Source: Streptoalloteichus tenebrarius (GTDB taxonomy: Bacteria; Actinomycetota; Actinomycetes; Mycobacteriales; Pseudonocardiaceae). Taken from it: DNA of 41,517 nucleotides. The stretch lies in assembly GCF_024171885.1 (NCBI RefSeq), contig NZ_JAMTCP010000054.1:1-41517 (forward strand), written 5' to 3'. The notes under the pieces were generated by a model, which saw only the letters and a list, made by a program, of their open reading frames with translations, had not been told where the DNA came from and did no database searches. The position numbers and the translations under genes were made by a program. This document shows positions 9,860 through 19,342 of this stretch, one piece after another (within the stretch, counting starts at the first letter, position 1; each line of letters opens with the position of its first letter).

Positions 9860-10515
9860 CGGATCGAGCCGTGCCGCCCAGCGGTTCACGCCGTGGTCGC
9901 CCATGGCGGGACCACCGGCTGACGATCAACAGGAAGCTGCGGACCAGCGCCCCGCGACGGGACCTGCCCGAACACTCGGGGCCATGACAGTCGGTCGACG
10001 ACCGCTTCCCACGTGGGCAAGCTGACGGCAGGCTGAGCGCGGTCACCGGAAGCACGCGGCGGGTTCGCGACAACGCCACCGGCAGGGTGGAGCGGACCAC
10101 CAGCGTGGACACCGTGGTGCGGGCGCACCAACACACCACCGGCACGACGAAAGGGTGGGCTGCGTCGGCCCTCGCGTCGGCCCGTGAAGCGCTCGGCCAG
10201 CCCCCGCGTCAGGGCTGAGCACCCAGGCGCACCCGGCCCGCGACGAACACGGCCGACCACTGCCCCTCGTGCTCACCCCGGGCCAGGCCGACACCGCGCC
10301 GCGCTTCACCGATCTAACGGCCGACCCCCTGCCACACCCGGTCTGGACGCATCCACACCCGCCCAGACCGGGTGCTCGCCGACAAGACCCACGACACCCG
10401 CGCGATCCGCGAACACCTGCGCCGCCCCGACACCATGCAACGCCGCACCAACCGCTTCAAGCAGTGGCGCAGCCTGGCCAGCCGATACGACAAGACCACC
10501 CAGTCCTACCTGGGG
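9860..10515 (+). pseudogene. Decayed IS5-type (IS427-like) transposase
   Basis: Fragments of one transposase lie in shifting plus-strand frames. From left to right: the N-terminal part (LRTSAPRRDLPEHSGP, about 9928-9975, compare LRTGAPWRDLPERYGPW), the first catalytic region (VDTVVRAHQHTTGTTKG, about 10106-10156), a central part (HGRPLPLVLTPGQADTAPRF, about 10253-10310) and the C-terminal part (RVLADKTHDTRAIREHLRR ... FKQWRSLASRYDKTTQSYL, about 10368-10510). In-frame stops and at least two frameshifts rule out a working enzyme. No terminal repeats were identified. This relic accounts for nearly all of the gap between 9798 and the ABC-F gene. Confidence 0.85.
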
Positions 10516-10558
10516 TCGGGCGCGGGCACGGCGTCCCGTCCGTGCCGGGCCGGCCGGT

Positions 10559-12196
<1,638 letters not shown>

Positions 12197-12283
12197 GAGG
12201 AATCCGATGCTAGTGCCGCCGGGGCCGGCTCCTCCGCTGGTGCCGGGCGCGCGCCGCCCGGTGTGGGCCGCCCCGCGCGCGGG

Positions 12284-12298
12284 TACCCCCGAGGGGTA
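12284..12298. promoter_or_regulatory. CsoR-like operator palindrome 1
   Basis: TACCCCCGAGGGGTA, an inverted repeat of the G/C-tract type bound by CsoR/RcnR-family metal or sulfur sensors (core TACCCC...GGGGTA). It lies in the spacer between the ABC-F gene and the DUF4396 gene. Confidence 0.65.
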
Positions 12299-12321
12299 TG
12301 ACGAAGGCCACGTTGTCCAGG

Positions 12322-12336
12322 TACCCCCCGGGGGTA
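12322..12336. promoter_or_regulatory. CsoR-like operator palindrome 2
   Basis: TACCCCCCGGGGGTA, a second copy of the same palindrome, 38 bp from the first. It lies between a possible -35 (TTGTCC, 12313-12318) and -10 (TATGTA, 12335-12340) of the DUF4396 gene, a position where binding would block transcription. Confidence 0.7.
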
Positions 12337-12374
12337 TGTAGTGGGCGAGCGACACCGCTGGAGGAGGCGACACG

Positions 12375-12872
12375 ATGGCCAGTCACGACCACCACCACAC
12401 CTCGGCCCCGAACCCGAGGGGCCTGACCCGCGGCGCGGTCGCGGCCACGCTGCACTGCCTCACCGGATGCGCCATCGGCGAGGTCCTGGGCATGGTCGTC
12501 GGCACCGCGCTCGGCCTGTCGAACCTCGCGACGATCGTGCTGTCGGTCGTCCTGGCCTTCGTCTTCGGCTACTCGCTGACCCTGCGCCCCGTCCTGCGCT
12601 CGGGCCTGACCCTCGCCGCGGCCCTGCCGGTCGCGCTGGCCAGCGACACGGTCTCGATCGCGGTCATGGAGGTGGTCGACAACCTGGTCATGCTGCTGAT
12701 CCCCGGCGCGATGGACGCGGGGCTCACGCGGTGGCTGTTCTGGGCGAGCCTCGCCGGCTCGCTGGTGATCGCCTTCGTGCTCACCGTGCCGGTGAACCGC
12801 TGGCTGATCGCCAGGGGCCGGGGCCACGCCGTGGTGCACCAGTACCACCACGCCGGCCACCAGCACCACTGA
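12375..12872 (+). CDS. DUF4396 membrane protein, probably metal-responsive
   Basis: A 165-aa integral membrane protein of the DUF4396 family with about four transmembrane helices (residues ~22-45, ~50-70, ~78-110, ~120-143). It has His-rich ends: DHHHT near the N-terminus and HQYHHAGHQHH at the C-terminus, which suggest metal binding. The GGAGGAG Shine-Dalgarno lies a few bases before the ATG. Two CsoR-like palindromes in the promoter region suggest control by copper or a related metal/persulfide signal. Biochemical function of the family is not established; the metal link is inference. Confidence 0.87.
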   Translation: MASHDHHHTSAPNPRGLTRGAVAATLHCLTGCAIGEVLGMVVGTALGLSNLATIVLSVVLAFVFGYSLTLRPVLRSGLTLAAALPVALASDTVSIAVMEVVDNLVMLLIPGAMDAGLTRWLFWASLAGSLVIAFVLTVPVNRWLIARGRGHAVVHQYHHAGHQHH

Positions 12873-12889
12873 GCGGCGGGAGACCGGGA

Positions 12890-12929
12890 GGTGGGCGGCC
12901 CGTCGTCCCCCGGCGGCGGGCCGCCCACC
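12890..12929. terminator. Bidirectional hairpin terminator
   Basis: GGTGGGCGGCCCG (12890-12902) pairs perfectly with CGGGCCGCCCACC (12917-12929), a 13-bp stem with a 14-nt loop, between the convergent DUF4396 and DUF4097 genes. No U-tract, as is common in high-GC actinomycetes. Confidence 0.75.
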
Positions 12930-12932
12930 CCG

Positions 12933-13757
12933 TCACACCGAGGTGATCTCGATGTTTCCGCTGGTGGTGGTGGCCTCCAGCGTGACGTTCGACGCCGGGT
13001 CCTCGGTGACGGTGACCGTGCGGCTGCCGCTGCTGGTCGTCGTGTTCACCCGGTACCGGCCCTGCGGCACCCTGATCCGCACGGCGCCGCTGCTCGCCCT
13101 GGCGTGCACCGTCTTCTGCTCGGAGAGTGTGAGGTCGATGTCGCCGGAGCCCATGCGGGCGGTGGTCTCCCCCCGCAACCCCCGGCCGACGAGCTTGCCG
13201 GATTCGGCGTCCACGTCCACCGACCCCGCGACGCCGTCCAGGCGCACGTCACCGGAACCGCCCCTGACCCGCACCGAGGCGCCCGCGCGTTCCACGACCA
13301 CCTCGCCCGAGTTGGCGTCCACGCTCACCGGCCCCGACACGTCGCGGACGGTGACGTCCCCGGAGCCCACCCCGATCGTGGCCCCGGCCAGGCCGACGAT
13401 CTCGATGTCCCCGGAGCCGTCGCCGCCGCTCACCGTGACGTCCCTGGGCACGACCACGTCGTAGTCCAGGCCGCAGAAGGAGCCGCAGTCCCGGCCGAGC
13501 ACGAGGGTGTCCCCCTCGACGCGGTGCGTCGGGCCCGGTCGGGCCTGGCTCTCGCGGTGGGACACCCGCCGGTGCACCGACGTGGTGTCGCCGGCCCTGA
13601 GCCGGACCTCGCCGCTGCCGTCCTCGATGCGCACGCGGGTGATCTTCTCGGTCACCCGCGCGTCGTCCTCGAACTTGTCGAACCGCTCCCAGCCGCAGCT
13701 AGACAGCAGGCCCGCCCCCACGGCCGCCACGACCACGAACAAGGCTGTCCGCCGCAC
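12933..13757 (-). CDS. DUF4097-type lipoprotein with beta-helix repeats
   Basis: A 274-aa predicted lipoprotein: basic N-terminus, hydrophobic helix and lipobox LLSSC. The rest is a chain of short strands with a repeating G-S-G-[DE]-[VI] pattern (DGSGEVRL, DGSGDIEIVG, VGSGDVTVRD, GGSGDVRLDG, MGSGDIDLTL, TSGNIEITSV), which is the DUF4097/DUF4098 right-handed beta-helix. The GTG at 13757 is chosen because GGGGGAG precedes it and it gives a standard signal peptide; an upstream in-frame ATG at 13820 would bury the signal. Such proteins are thought to act in the cell envelope, often in stress-response operons; here it is monocistronic. Confidence 0.87.
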   Translation of the reverse strand: MRRTALFVVVAAVGAGLLSSCGWERFDKFEDDARVTEKITRVRIEDGSGEVRLRAGDTTSVHRRVSHRESQARPGPTHRVEGDTLVLGRDCGSFCGLDYDVVVPRDVTVSGGDGSGDIEIVGLAGATIGVGSGDVTVRDVSGPVSVDANSGEVVVERAGASVRVRGGSGDVRLDGVAGSVDVDAESGKLVGRGLRGETTARMGSGDIDLTLSEQKTVHARASSGAVRIRVPQGRYRVNTTTSSGSRTVTVTEDPASNVTLEATTTSGNIEITSV

Positions 13758-13866
13758 CGCTCTCCCCCTGTCACCCCATGCTCGGCCCACAACGTTAGAG
13801 ACCGCGCGGCGCTGGCACATCAGGGTCTACCCCGAGGTCAGTGGTGGGGTATTCCCCATCCCCCTC

Positions 13867-14115
13867 TCATCCGGACGTCGCTCCCCACGTGACAAACAGG
13901 ACGATCACGGACATCACGCCGAGGATCGTGTGCGGCAGGTCGGGCACCCACCACGACGGCAGGTGGCCGGCGGTCCACAGCGCGTAATACCCGGCGGCGA
14001 GTCAGAGGGCGGGGGACCAGTCCGCCGGCGCGCCCGCGCCCAGCGCGGTCCTGCCGATCTGGAGACCGGCGTTCAGCGCCCTCGGCTCGTCCCCGAGGTC
14101 GTTGAACGGCGGCAT
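13867..14115 (-). pseudogene. Membrane protein remnant with in-frame stop
   Basis: One continuous reading frame broken by a single TGA at 14002-14004. After the stop it continues in the same frame with AAGYYALWTAGHLPSWWVP and a hydrophobic segment (HTILGVMSVIVLFVTW), then ends at 13867-13869. The family is not recognised. Its 5' end overlaps the start of the divergent TetR pseudogene; a regulator and its target pump or membrane protein may have decayed together. Confidence 0.6.
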
Positions 14116-14798
14116 CGGCACCCAGTGCGTCCTGCGGGCCGCGCTGGAACTGGTCGACGAACACGGCCTCGACGTGCTCAGCATGCGGCGGCCGGGCGCA
14201 CGCCGTGGTGTCGAGGGCATGTCCCTCTATCACCACGTCCTGAACAGGAGCGCCCTGCTCGACGGGCTGGTCGAGTGGGTCCTCCACCTCAGCGTCCCGC
14301 CGGGGGGAGGGCGAGGACGGCTGATGGTCTGACTGGCTCACCGCCTTCGCCCGCGGCTGCCGGCGCACCCTGCTGGCCCACCCGGCGCTGCTTCCGATGA
14401 CCGCGACCCGGCCGGTGTCCACAGTGGACACCCTGCGTGCCGTGGAGCGGGGCGTGGGAGTGCTCCGCGCGGCCGGCCTCGACCTGAAGACGGCGGTGAG
14501 CGCCGTCAACGCCGTCGTCTGTCCGGTGGTCGGCCAGGCGCTGGCCGACGCGGGGCGACCGCCGGGCGCGGAGGCGGACGAGCCGGACATGGCGGACGTG
14601 CTCGGCGGGCTTGGTGGGCTTGGTGGGCTCGGTGGGCTCGATCCCGCCGAGTTCCCGCACCTCGCCGAGGCCACCCGGGCGGGCGCCGGAGCCGACGCCG
14701 AGCGCCGCTTCGAGTTCGCGCTCCGCGCGTTGGTCGCCGGGCTCGCCGCGACGAGCGCGCCGCCCGCGTCCCAGGGGAAGCTCACTCGGGGCGGATGA
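14102..14798 (+). pseudogene. TetR family regulator, frameshifted
   Basis: The N-terminal helix-turn-helix is recognisable (LRAALELVDEHGLDVLSMRR ... GVEGMSLYHHVLNRSALLDG), but its frame ends in a stop at 14330-14332. The C-terminal TetR domain (WLTAFARGCRRTLLAHPALL) resumes in another frame from about 14334 and runs to 14798. Near 14605-14640 the C-terminal part holds a tandem Gly-Gly-Leu repeat (tggtgggct-like units). Several substitutions in the HTH and the frameshift indicate a dead gene. The end overlaps the neighbouring TetR gene on the other strand by 17 bp. Confidence 0.8.
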
Positions 14799-15372
14799 GG
14801 TACTCCAACACCGGCCGGAAGTCCTCCGCCGTGGGCGGCGTGTCGGCGACCAACGCCTGGACCAGGAGGCCGTCCACCGCCGCCACCAGCGCGCGGAAGG
14901 CGACCTCGCTCAGGGGGAGCGCCCGGCAGATCTCCGCCATGACCTCCACCCACCGACGCGCCGCCGGCCGCAGCGTCGGGCGGCGCGCCGCCAGCAGGTG
15001 CAGCTCGTACTCGGCGATCGTGCGTTCCCTGCGCGGCCCCGTCGCCTCCGCCAGCAGGCCGGCCAGCACCTCCACGTCGTTCTCCCTGGTCAACCGGGTC
15101 GTGCTCGCCAGCTCGTTGACCTGGGCCGCGTAGTCCTCCGCCGCGGTGGTGAGCGCGGCGACGAGCAGATCGTGCAGACCCGCGAAGTAGTAGGTGGTGG
15201 CCGTGGTGGGCACGCCGGCCTCCCTGGCCACGACCCGGTGGGTCACCGCGGACACGCCCTCGCGCTCGATCACCCGCAGCGTGGCCTCGATGATCTCCCG
15301 CCGCCGGCGTTCCCCCTTGGCCCTCCGGCCGTCGACCCGGCCCTGCTCGCTCCGCACGCCCACTCCCGCCAT
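14782..15372 (-). CDS. TetR family transcriptional regulator
   Basis: A 196-aa intact TetR-type repressor. The N-terminal HTH (about residues 22-68: RREIIEATLRVIEREGVSAV, THRVVAREAGVPTTATTYYF) is followed by a helical ligand-binding domain with the ending VDGLLVQALVADTPP. The ATG at 15372 gives a normal-length protein; longer in-frame readings are artefacts of GC-rich sequence. It is divergent from the 157-aa hypothetical gene at 15433 with a 60-bp spacer, which it may regulate. Confidence 0.9.
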   Translation of the reverse strand: MAGVGVRSEQGRVDGRRAKGERRRREIIEATLRVIEREGVSAVTHRVVAREAGVPTTATTYYFAGLHDLLVAALTTAAEDYAAQVNELASTTRLTRENDVEVLAGLLAEATGPRRERTIAEYELHLLAARRPTLRPAARRWVEVMAEICRALPLSEVAFRALVAAVDGLLVQALVADTPPTAEDFRPVLEYLIRPE

Positions 15373-15432
15373 GGTCCCACCCCCGTCGCCGACCGCCGGG
15401 CCACGCCCGCGGTTTCTGGGCACGATGGTCAC

Positions 15433-15906
15433 GTGTCGGACCAACCGCCGTTCCACATCGCGTCGACGACCTTCCACCACCTGCTCGCCGCGCGCGGGCT
15501 GACCGTCGACCGGCTCAGGGCCGACACGGCGTTGCGCCTGTTCCAGACCTTCGCCGACGTGCGCTTCGAGTCGCCGGTGAGCCCGAGCAGCGACGGCCTC
15601 CGCTACGCCGTGGCGCGCGGGGAGCACGCCGGCCACCCGGCCGTCGCGCTGGTCCTGGCCCGCAGGTTCGGGGTGCGGCGGCCCGGCGGCGGCACCGAGC
15701 GGCACGTCGAGTTCCGCTGCACCCTCTGGTTCGCCGACACCCCCGACCTCGCGGACCTCCCCGAGCACGAGGAGTGGTGGTTCAGGGGCGGGGCGGAGGA
15801 GCGGGACATGGCGGGGTGGTTCGACTCGCTCAGCGCCCGGCCGGAGTGGGCGGTGCTCCGCTGGCGGCGGCCGGTCGCCGTCGACGTCTCCCACGTCGAG
15901 CTGTAG
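15433..15906 (+). CDS. Hypothetical protein, 157 aa
   Basis: A soluble protein with no signal peptide, membrane segment or recognised domain. Rich in Arg, Glu and aromatic residues (EEWWFRGGAEERDMAGWFDS). The GTG start at 15433 follows the divergent TetR gene by 60 bp. Third codon positions are strongly G/C, which supports real coding. It could be a target of the TetR neighbour. Confidence 0.75.
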   Translation: MSDQPPFHIASTTFHHLLAARGLTVDRLRADTALRLFQTFADVRFESPVSPSSDGLRYAVARGEHAGHPAVALVLARRFGVRRPGGGTERHVEFRCTLWFADTPDLADLPEHEEWWFRGGAEERDMAGWFDSLSARPEWAVLRWRRPVAVDVSHVEL

Positions 15907-15975
15907 TCGGAGCCGGCCGGCGCACCCGGTTCCGCTCGGGCTGCCCGCGCCGGCCGTCAGACGTACGGTGATCGA

Positions 15976-16977
15976 GTGGTGGCCGAGCGACGGAACCAGC
16001 ACGAGGGCGGCGAGAGCACGCTCACCGTCGTCCTCGCGCTGATGGTCAACCTGGGGATCGCCGTGATGAAGGCGGTGGCCGGCGCGATCACCGGATCGGC
16101 CGCGCTGCTCGCCGAGGCCGCGCACTCGGTGGCCGACACGTTCACCGAGGGCCTGCTGCTCACCGCGCTCCGCAGGTCCGCGCGGCCCGCCGACCGCCGC
16201 CACCCCTTCGGCTACGGCAAGGAGCGGTACTTCTGGTCCCTCATGGCCGCCGTCTCGATCTTCGCCTCGGGCGCGGTCTTCGCCTTCGTCGAGGGCGTCC
16301 GCACGCTCGCCGGCGAGGGACAGGAGCAGGTGCGGCCCCTCGTCGGCTACGTCGTCCTCGCGTTGGCCTTCGCCCTGGAGCTGGTGTCGTGGACCCAGGC
16401 GGTGCGCCAGGTGCGGCGGGAGGCACGGGCCGAGAAGCGCGGCGTCCCGCACTACCTGCGGCTGTCGGACGACCCCACGGTCAAGACCGTCCTGCTGGAG
16501 GACAGCGCCGCGCTGGTCGGCCTGCTGCTCGCCTTCGCCGGCCTCGGCCTGCACGACCTCACCGGCTCCGCCGTGTGGGACGGGGTGGCCTCGCTGGCCA
16601 TCGGCGTCCTGCTCGTCGTGGTCGCCTACACGCTCGGCCGGACGAACAAGGGCCTGCTCATCGGCCGCCAGGCCGACCCGAGGCTGGTGCGCCGGGTGTA
16701 CGACTGGTTGACCCGCCAGCGCGAGGTGGAGGCGGTCGTCGACCTGCTGACCATGGTCACCGGGACCGACCGGGTGCTGCTCTGTGCCCGGGTGGACTTC
16801 GACGACTCCCTCGGCGTCGCGGAGCTGGAGCGGACCTGCGTGCGGCTCGCGACCGCGCTCAGGGACGAGTTCGCCGAGCTGGACGAGATCTTCCTGGAGC
16901 CCGTGCCGCGCGCCGACCCGCACCTGAGGGCCAGGGTGCTCGCCCGCTACGGGGAGATCACGCGGCGGCAGCCGTGA
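15976..16977 (+). CDS. Cation diffusion facilitator (CDF) metal transporter
   Basis: A 333-aa inner-membrane exporter of divalent metal (Zn, Co, Fe or similar), driven by proton exchange. Six transmembrane helices are expected. The metal site is represented by H50/D54 in helix 2 (AEAAHSVADTFTEG) and by E175/D176 in helix 5 (LLEDSAALVG). PFGYGKERYFW after helix 2 is a family hallmark. A C-terminal cytosolic domain (about 230-333) is present. Start is GTG at 15976 (the next codon is also GTG). Substrate is not predictable from these motifs alone. Confidence 0.93.
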   Translation: MVAERRNQHEGGESTLTVVLALMVNLGIAVMKAVAGAITGSAALLAEAAHSVADTFTEGLLLTALRRSARPADRRHPFGYGKERYFWSLMAAVSIFASGAVFAFVEGVRTLAGEGQEQVRPLVGYVVLALAFALELVSWTQAVRQVRREARAEKRGVPHYLRLSDDPTVKTVLLEDSAALVGLLLAFAGLGLHDLTGSAVWDGVASLAIGVLLVVVAYTLGRTNKGLLIGRQADPRLVRRVYDWLTRQREVEAVVDLLTMVTGTDRVLLCARVDFDDSLGVAELERTCVRLATALRDEFAELDEIFLEPVPRADPHLRARVLARYGEITRRQP

Positions 16978-17010
16978 CGACCGCGGCGGTCGTGCCGGCC
17001 GTGACGGCGT

Positions 17011-17592
17011 TCAGCGCCGCGTGTCGGTGCGGTGGAAGTTCAGGTACGCCCGCGACGGCGTCGGGCCGCGCTGGTGCTGGTAGCGGGAGCCGGCGGCCTC
17101 CGAGCCGTACGGGTGTTCCGCCGGGCTGGTGAGCCGGAACAGGCAGAGCTGGCCGATCTTCATCCCCGGCCAGAGGGTGATCGGCAGGTTCGCGACGTTG
17201 GACAGCTCCAGCGTGATGTGGCCGGAGAAGCCGGGGTCGATGAACCCGGCGGTGGAGTGCGTGAGCAGGCCGAGGCGGCCCAGCGAGGACTTGCCCTCCA
17301 GCCGGCCGGCCAGGTCGTCGGGCAGGGTGACGACCTCGAAGGTCGAGCCCAGCACGAACTCGCCAGGGTGCAGCACGAAGGGCTCGTCGCCCTCCTTCTC
17401 GACCATCGACGTCAGCTCGTCCTGCTGGAGCGACGGGTCGATGTGGGTGTACTTGGTGTTGTCGAACACCCGGAAGAACCGGTCGAGCCGCACGTCGATG
17501 CTCGACGGCTGGAGCATCGACGGCTCGAACGGGTCGAGGCCGAGCCGGCCGGCCTCGACTTCCTTGCGGAGATCAGTGTCGCTGAGCAGCAC
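17011..17592 (-). CDS. dcd: dCTP deaminase (dUMP-forming type likely)
   Basis: A 193-aa enzyme of pyrimidine nucleotide synthesis that deaminates dCTP. Family blocks are all present: [60 protein letters not shown] and the active-site strand GHITLELSN with the catalytic Glu near residue 129. The HSTAG loop resembles the bifunctional dCTP deaminase/dUTPase of Mycobacterium tuberculosis, so direct conversion to dUMP is likely. The GTG at 17592 gives the standard length; longer in-frame readings lack homology. Located just upstream of tRNA-Gly on the opposite strand, as often seen in actinomycetes. Confidence 0.97.
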   Translation of the reverse strand: MLLSDTDLRKEVEAGRLGLDPFEPSMLQPSSIDVRLDRFFRVFDNTKYTHIDPSLQQDELTSMVEKEGDEPFVLHPGEFVLGSTFEVVTLPDDLAGRLEGKSSLGRLGLLTHSTAGFIDPGFSGHITLELSNVANLPITLWPGMKIGQLCLFRLTSPAEHPYGSEAAGSRYQHQRGPTPSRAYLNFHRTDTRR

Positions 17593-17673
17593 CAAAACAG
17601 GGTAGGTCACGGGGAGGAGTGCTCCCGACCGCCGAGGTGACGCGCGACACGACACGCCGTGGGCACCCCCGGC

Positions 17674-17702
17674 TTGCACAGACGCCCCGCTTCTCCTGTA
17701 AG
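17674..17702 (+). promoter_or_regulatory. Promoter of tRNA-Gly
   Basis: TTGCAC (-35, 17674-17679), 17-nt spacer and TGTAAG (-10, 17697-17702), 14 nt before the tRNA 5' end. Spacing and position fit a housekeeping promoter. Confidence 0.6.
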
Positions 17703-17716
17703 CTCGGCAACGCCTT

Positions 17717-17790
17717 GCGGGCGTAGTTCAATGGTAGAACGACAGCTTCCCAAGCTGTAGACGCGGGTTCGATTCCCGTCGCCCGCTCCA
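17717..17790 (+). tRNA. tRNA-Gly (anticodon CCC)
   Basis: A full cloverleaf of 74 nt with encoded CCA. The acceptor arm GCGGGCG pairs with CGCCCGC. The anticodon stem ACAGC/GCTGT carries the loop TTCCCAA, giving anticodon CCC (reads GGG). The T arm contains GGTTCGATTCC. Confidence 0.98.
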
Positions 17791-17796
17791 TCACGC

Positions 17797-17838
17797 GAAG
17801 GCCCAGGTCAGACCGGTTCCCCGGCGACCTGGGCCTTC
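17797..17838 (+). terminator. Hairpin after tRNA-Gly
   Basis: GAAGGCCCAGGTC (17797-17809) pairs perfectly with GACCTGGGCCTTC (17826-17838), a 13-bp stem with a 16-nt loop, 6 nt after the tRNA end. No T-tract, but placement suits a terminator. Confidence 0.75.
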
Positions 17839-17895
17839 GTCGTCCCTGGGGCTTCGTCGTCCCTGGGCCTTCGTCGTCCCTGGATCTTCGTCATC
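17828..17895 (+). repeat. 17-bp tandem repeat, four copies
   Basis: Four head-to-tail units of CCTGGGCCTTCGTCGTC-type sequence (17828-17844, 17845-17861, 17862-17878, 17879-17895). The first and third are identical; the second has one change and the fourth three. The first unit is also the 3' arm of the tRNA-Gly terminator, so the array seems to have grown from terminator sequence. A stem with any of the later copies could form too. Confidence 0.85.
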
Positions 17896-18245
17896 AGAGT
17901 GCCTTCGCCGCTCGCGGGCGATCTCGGCCCGTGACCAGTTCACCAGAGCGTCCGGTCCTTCTCCCGTCCCTCCCTTCGTCCCCGCGCCCCAGCGGTACCG
18001 GCGACCACTCGGCGCGGGTCGGGAGCGAGGGACACGACGAACACCCAACGGTCCGGAAGCGCGCTGCCCGTCACCAGCGCGAGGTGGAGGCCATCCGGCA
18101 CCGAGGCACGGGTCTTCGAGTGTTCAAGAAAGGACCGCTTCTCCTGATGGGGACGGGAGAACACGACGAGCGGTGCGGGCCAAACCGCGCCAGAGTCCAC
18201 AAGCGACAGACGATGTCGAAGGGGCGGGAGGACCCGAAGGGAATC
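17896..18245. other. Gene-free stretch
   Basis: About 350 bp between the tandem repeat and the DUF3995-like gene. Open frames exist on both strands but show no recognisable domain, start signal or convincing codon bias. I see no gene or RNA that I can support. Confidence 0.5.
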
Positions 18246-19184
18246 TCAGAGAGACGCCCTGGGGCGGCGGGTGAGGACGAACCATCCGGCCAGACCCCAC
18301 AACACACCCCAGACGAGGAAGAACGGAGCCCAGACGGCGAGATCCCAACGGGCGGTCCTGGCCGGCACTCCCTCACCCACGCTGAGCAGCCACTGGACGT
18401 CGCCCACGGCCGTCACACCCCCGCGGAGCACCATGGCGGCGCACACCAGGAAGGCTGGGGTGGCCAGCAGCCAGCGCGGAAACCGTCGCCCCCAGGGGCG
18501 CGCCATCGCCAGGGTGACCACCACCCCCACGACGGCCAGGCCGACGGTCGCCCAGAGCCCGCCCCACACCGCCCAGCTCTCGCGGTGGAGCAGTGCCTGG
18601 ATCGCCGCCGGTGGCAGTGGCGCCTCCCGGAGCAACGCGGTGCCGCCCACCGCCCAGTAGAACTTCAGCGACCCGTAGACGACGGTGAAGGCGCACGTGG
18701 CGTAGGCGGGCCAGGTCCACGGGAGCGGCCGGTCGAAGTCCTCCGCCCGGCTCCGGCCGAGGTAGGCCCACACCATCGCGATCCAGAGCGCGAGCCCGCC
18801 GACCGAGTGGAGGGTCGCCAGGGCCTGGGACCAGTCCAGCGGTTCCGGGCCGAGAAGGGCGTTGTGGACGATCACGGAGGCGCCCATCGCCGAGAACACG
18901 AACTGCACGCCGAGCGCCGCCATGACCATCCAGCGTGGGATGCGCGCACCCCACGGCCGGACCGTCGCCAGCGCCAGCACGGCGGCGAGCACCCCCATGC
19001 CGGCGAGGCCGAGCTGACGGGCCCACACGTGGTCGTACTGCTGGTAGGACTCGGGTGGGACGCGGGGGCCTCCCGGCAGACCCAGCCGCCCCTCGGCGGC
19101 CATGTACGCCTTCGCGCCCGCGTACACCAGGAGGTCGACCGCGACCAGGTAGGCGGGCCAACTGGGGCGGCGACTCGTCGACAT
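18246..19184 (-). CDS. Membrane protein, two DUF3995-like halves
   Basis: A 312-aa integral membrane protein with about eight hydrophobic helices. It appears to be built from two related halves: each begins with a Pro/Trp-rich stretch (RRPSWPAYLVAVDLLVYAGA; PWTWPAYATCAFTVVYGSLK) and has a later ARPWGRRFPRW or VRPWGARIPRW turn, which is a DUF3995-like pattern. The ATG at 19184 gives a normal N-terminus. Function unknown; no neighbours in an operon. Confidence 0.82.
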   Translation of the reverse strand: MSTSRRPSWPAYLVAVDLLVYAGAKAYMAAEGRLGLPGGPRVPPESYQQYDHVWARQLGLAGMGVLAAVLALATVRPWGARIPRWMVMAALGVQFVFSAMGASVIVHNALLGPEPLDWSQALATLHSVGGLALWIAMVWAYLGRSRAEDFDRPLPWTWPAYATCAFTVVYGSLKFYWAVGGTALLREAPLPPAAIQALLHRESWAVWGGLWATVGLAVVGVVVTLAMARPWGRRFPRWLLATPAFLVCAAMVLRGGVTAVGDVQWLLSVGEGVPARTARWDLAVWAPFFLVWGVLWGLAGWFVLTRRPRASL

Positions 19185-19342
19185 GAGCCGAGTATTGGCG
19201 GCCTCACCCTCGTGATCGCCCCTCGCGCGGCCGATCCGACTCCCCCGCACGGGGGAGAAGAGCGCCTCCCTGTGACGAGGTCCCGGTTGGGCTCCGACAC
19301 AGGAGAGGTGACGCCACCCCGGAAGCCGGGCACGATCGGGGC

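Noticed and set aside
15373-16923. 500-residue N-terminal extension of the TetR gene
   Set aside because: It is antisense to the CDF transporter and the hypothetical gene at 15433; the ATG at 15372 gives the normal TetR length.
17717-17790. tRNA-Gly as an integration site of an element
   Set aside because: I saw no duplicated tRNA 3' end elsewhere in the window and no integrase nearby.
17828-17895. CRISPR-like array
   Set aside because: The 17-bp units are directly adjacent with no spacers.
17931-18245. Open frames on both strands upstream of 18246
   Set aside because: No recognisable domain, weak codon bias and no start signal.
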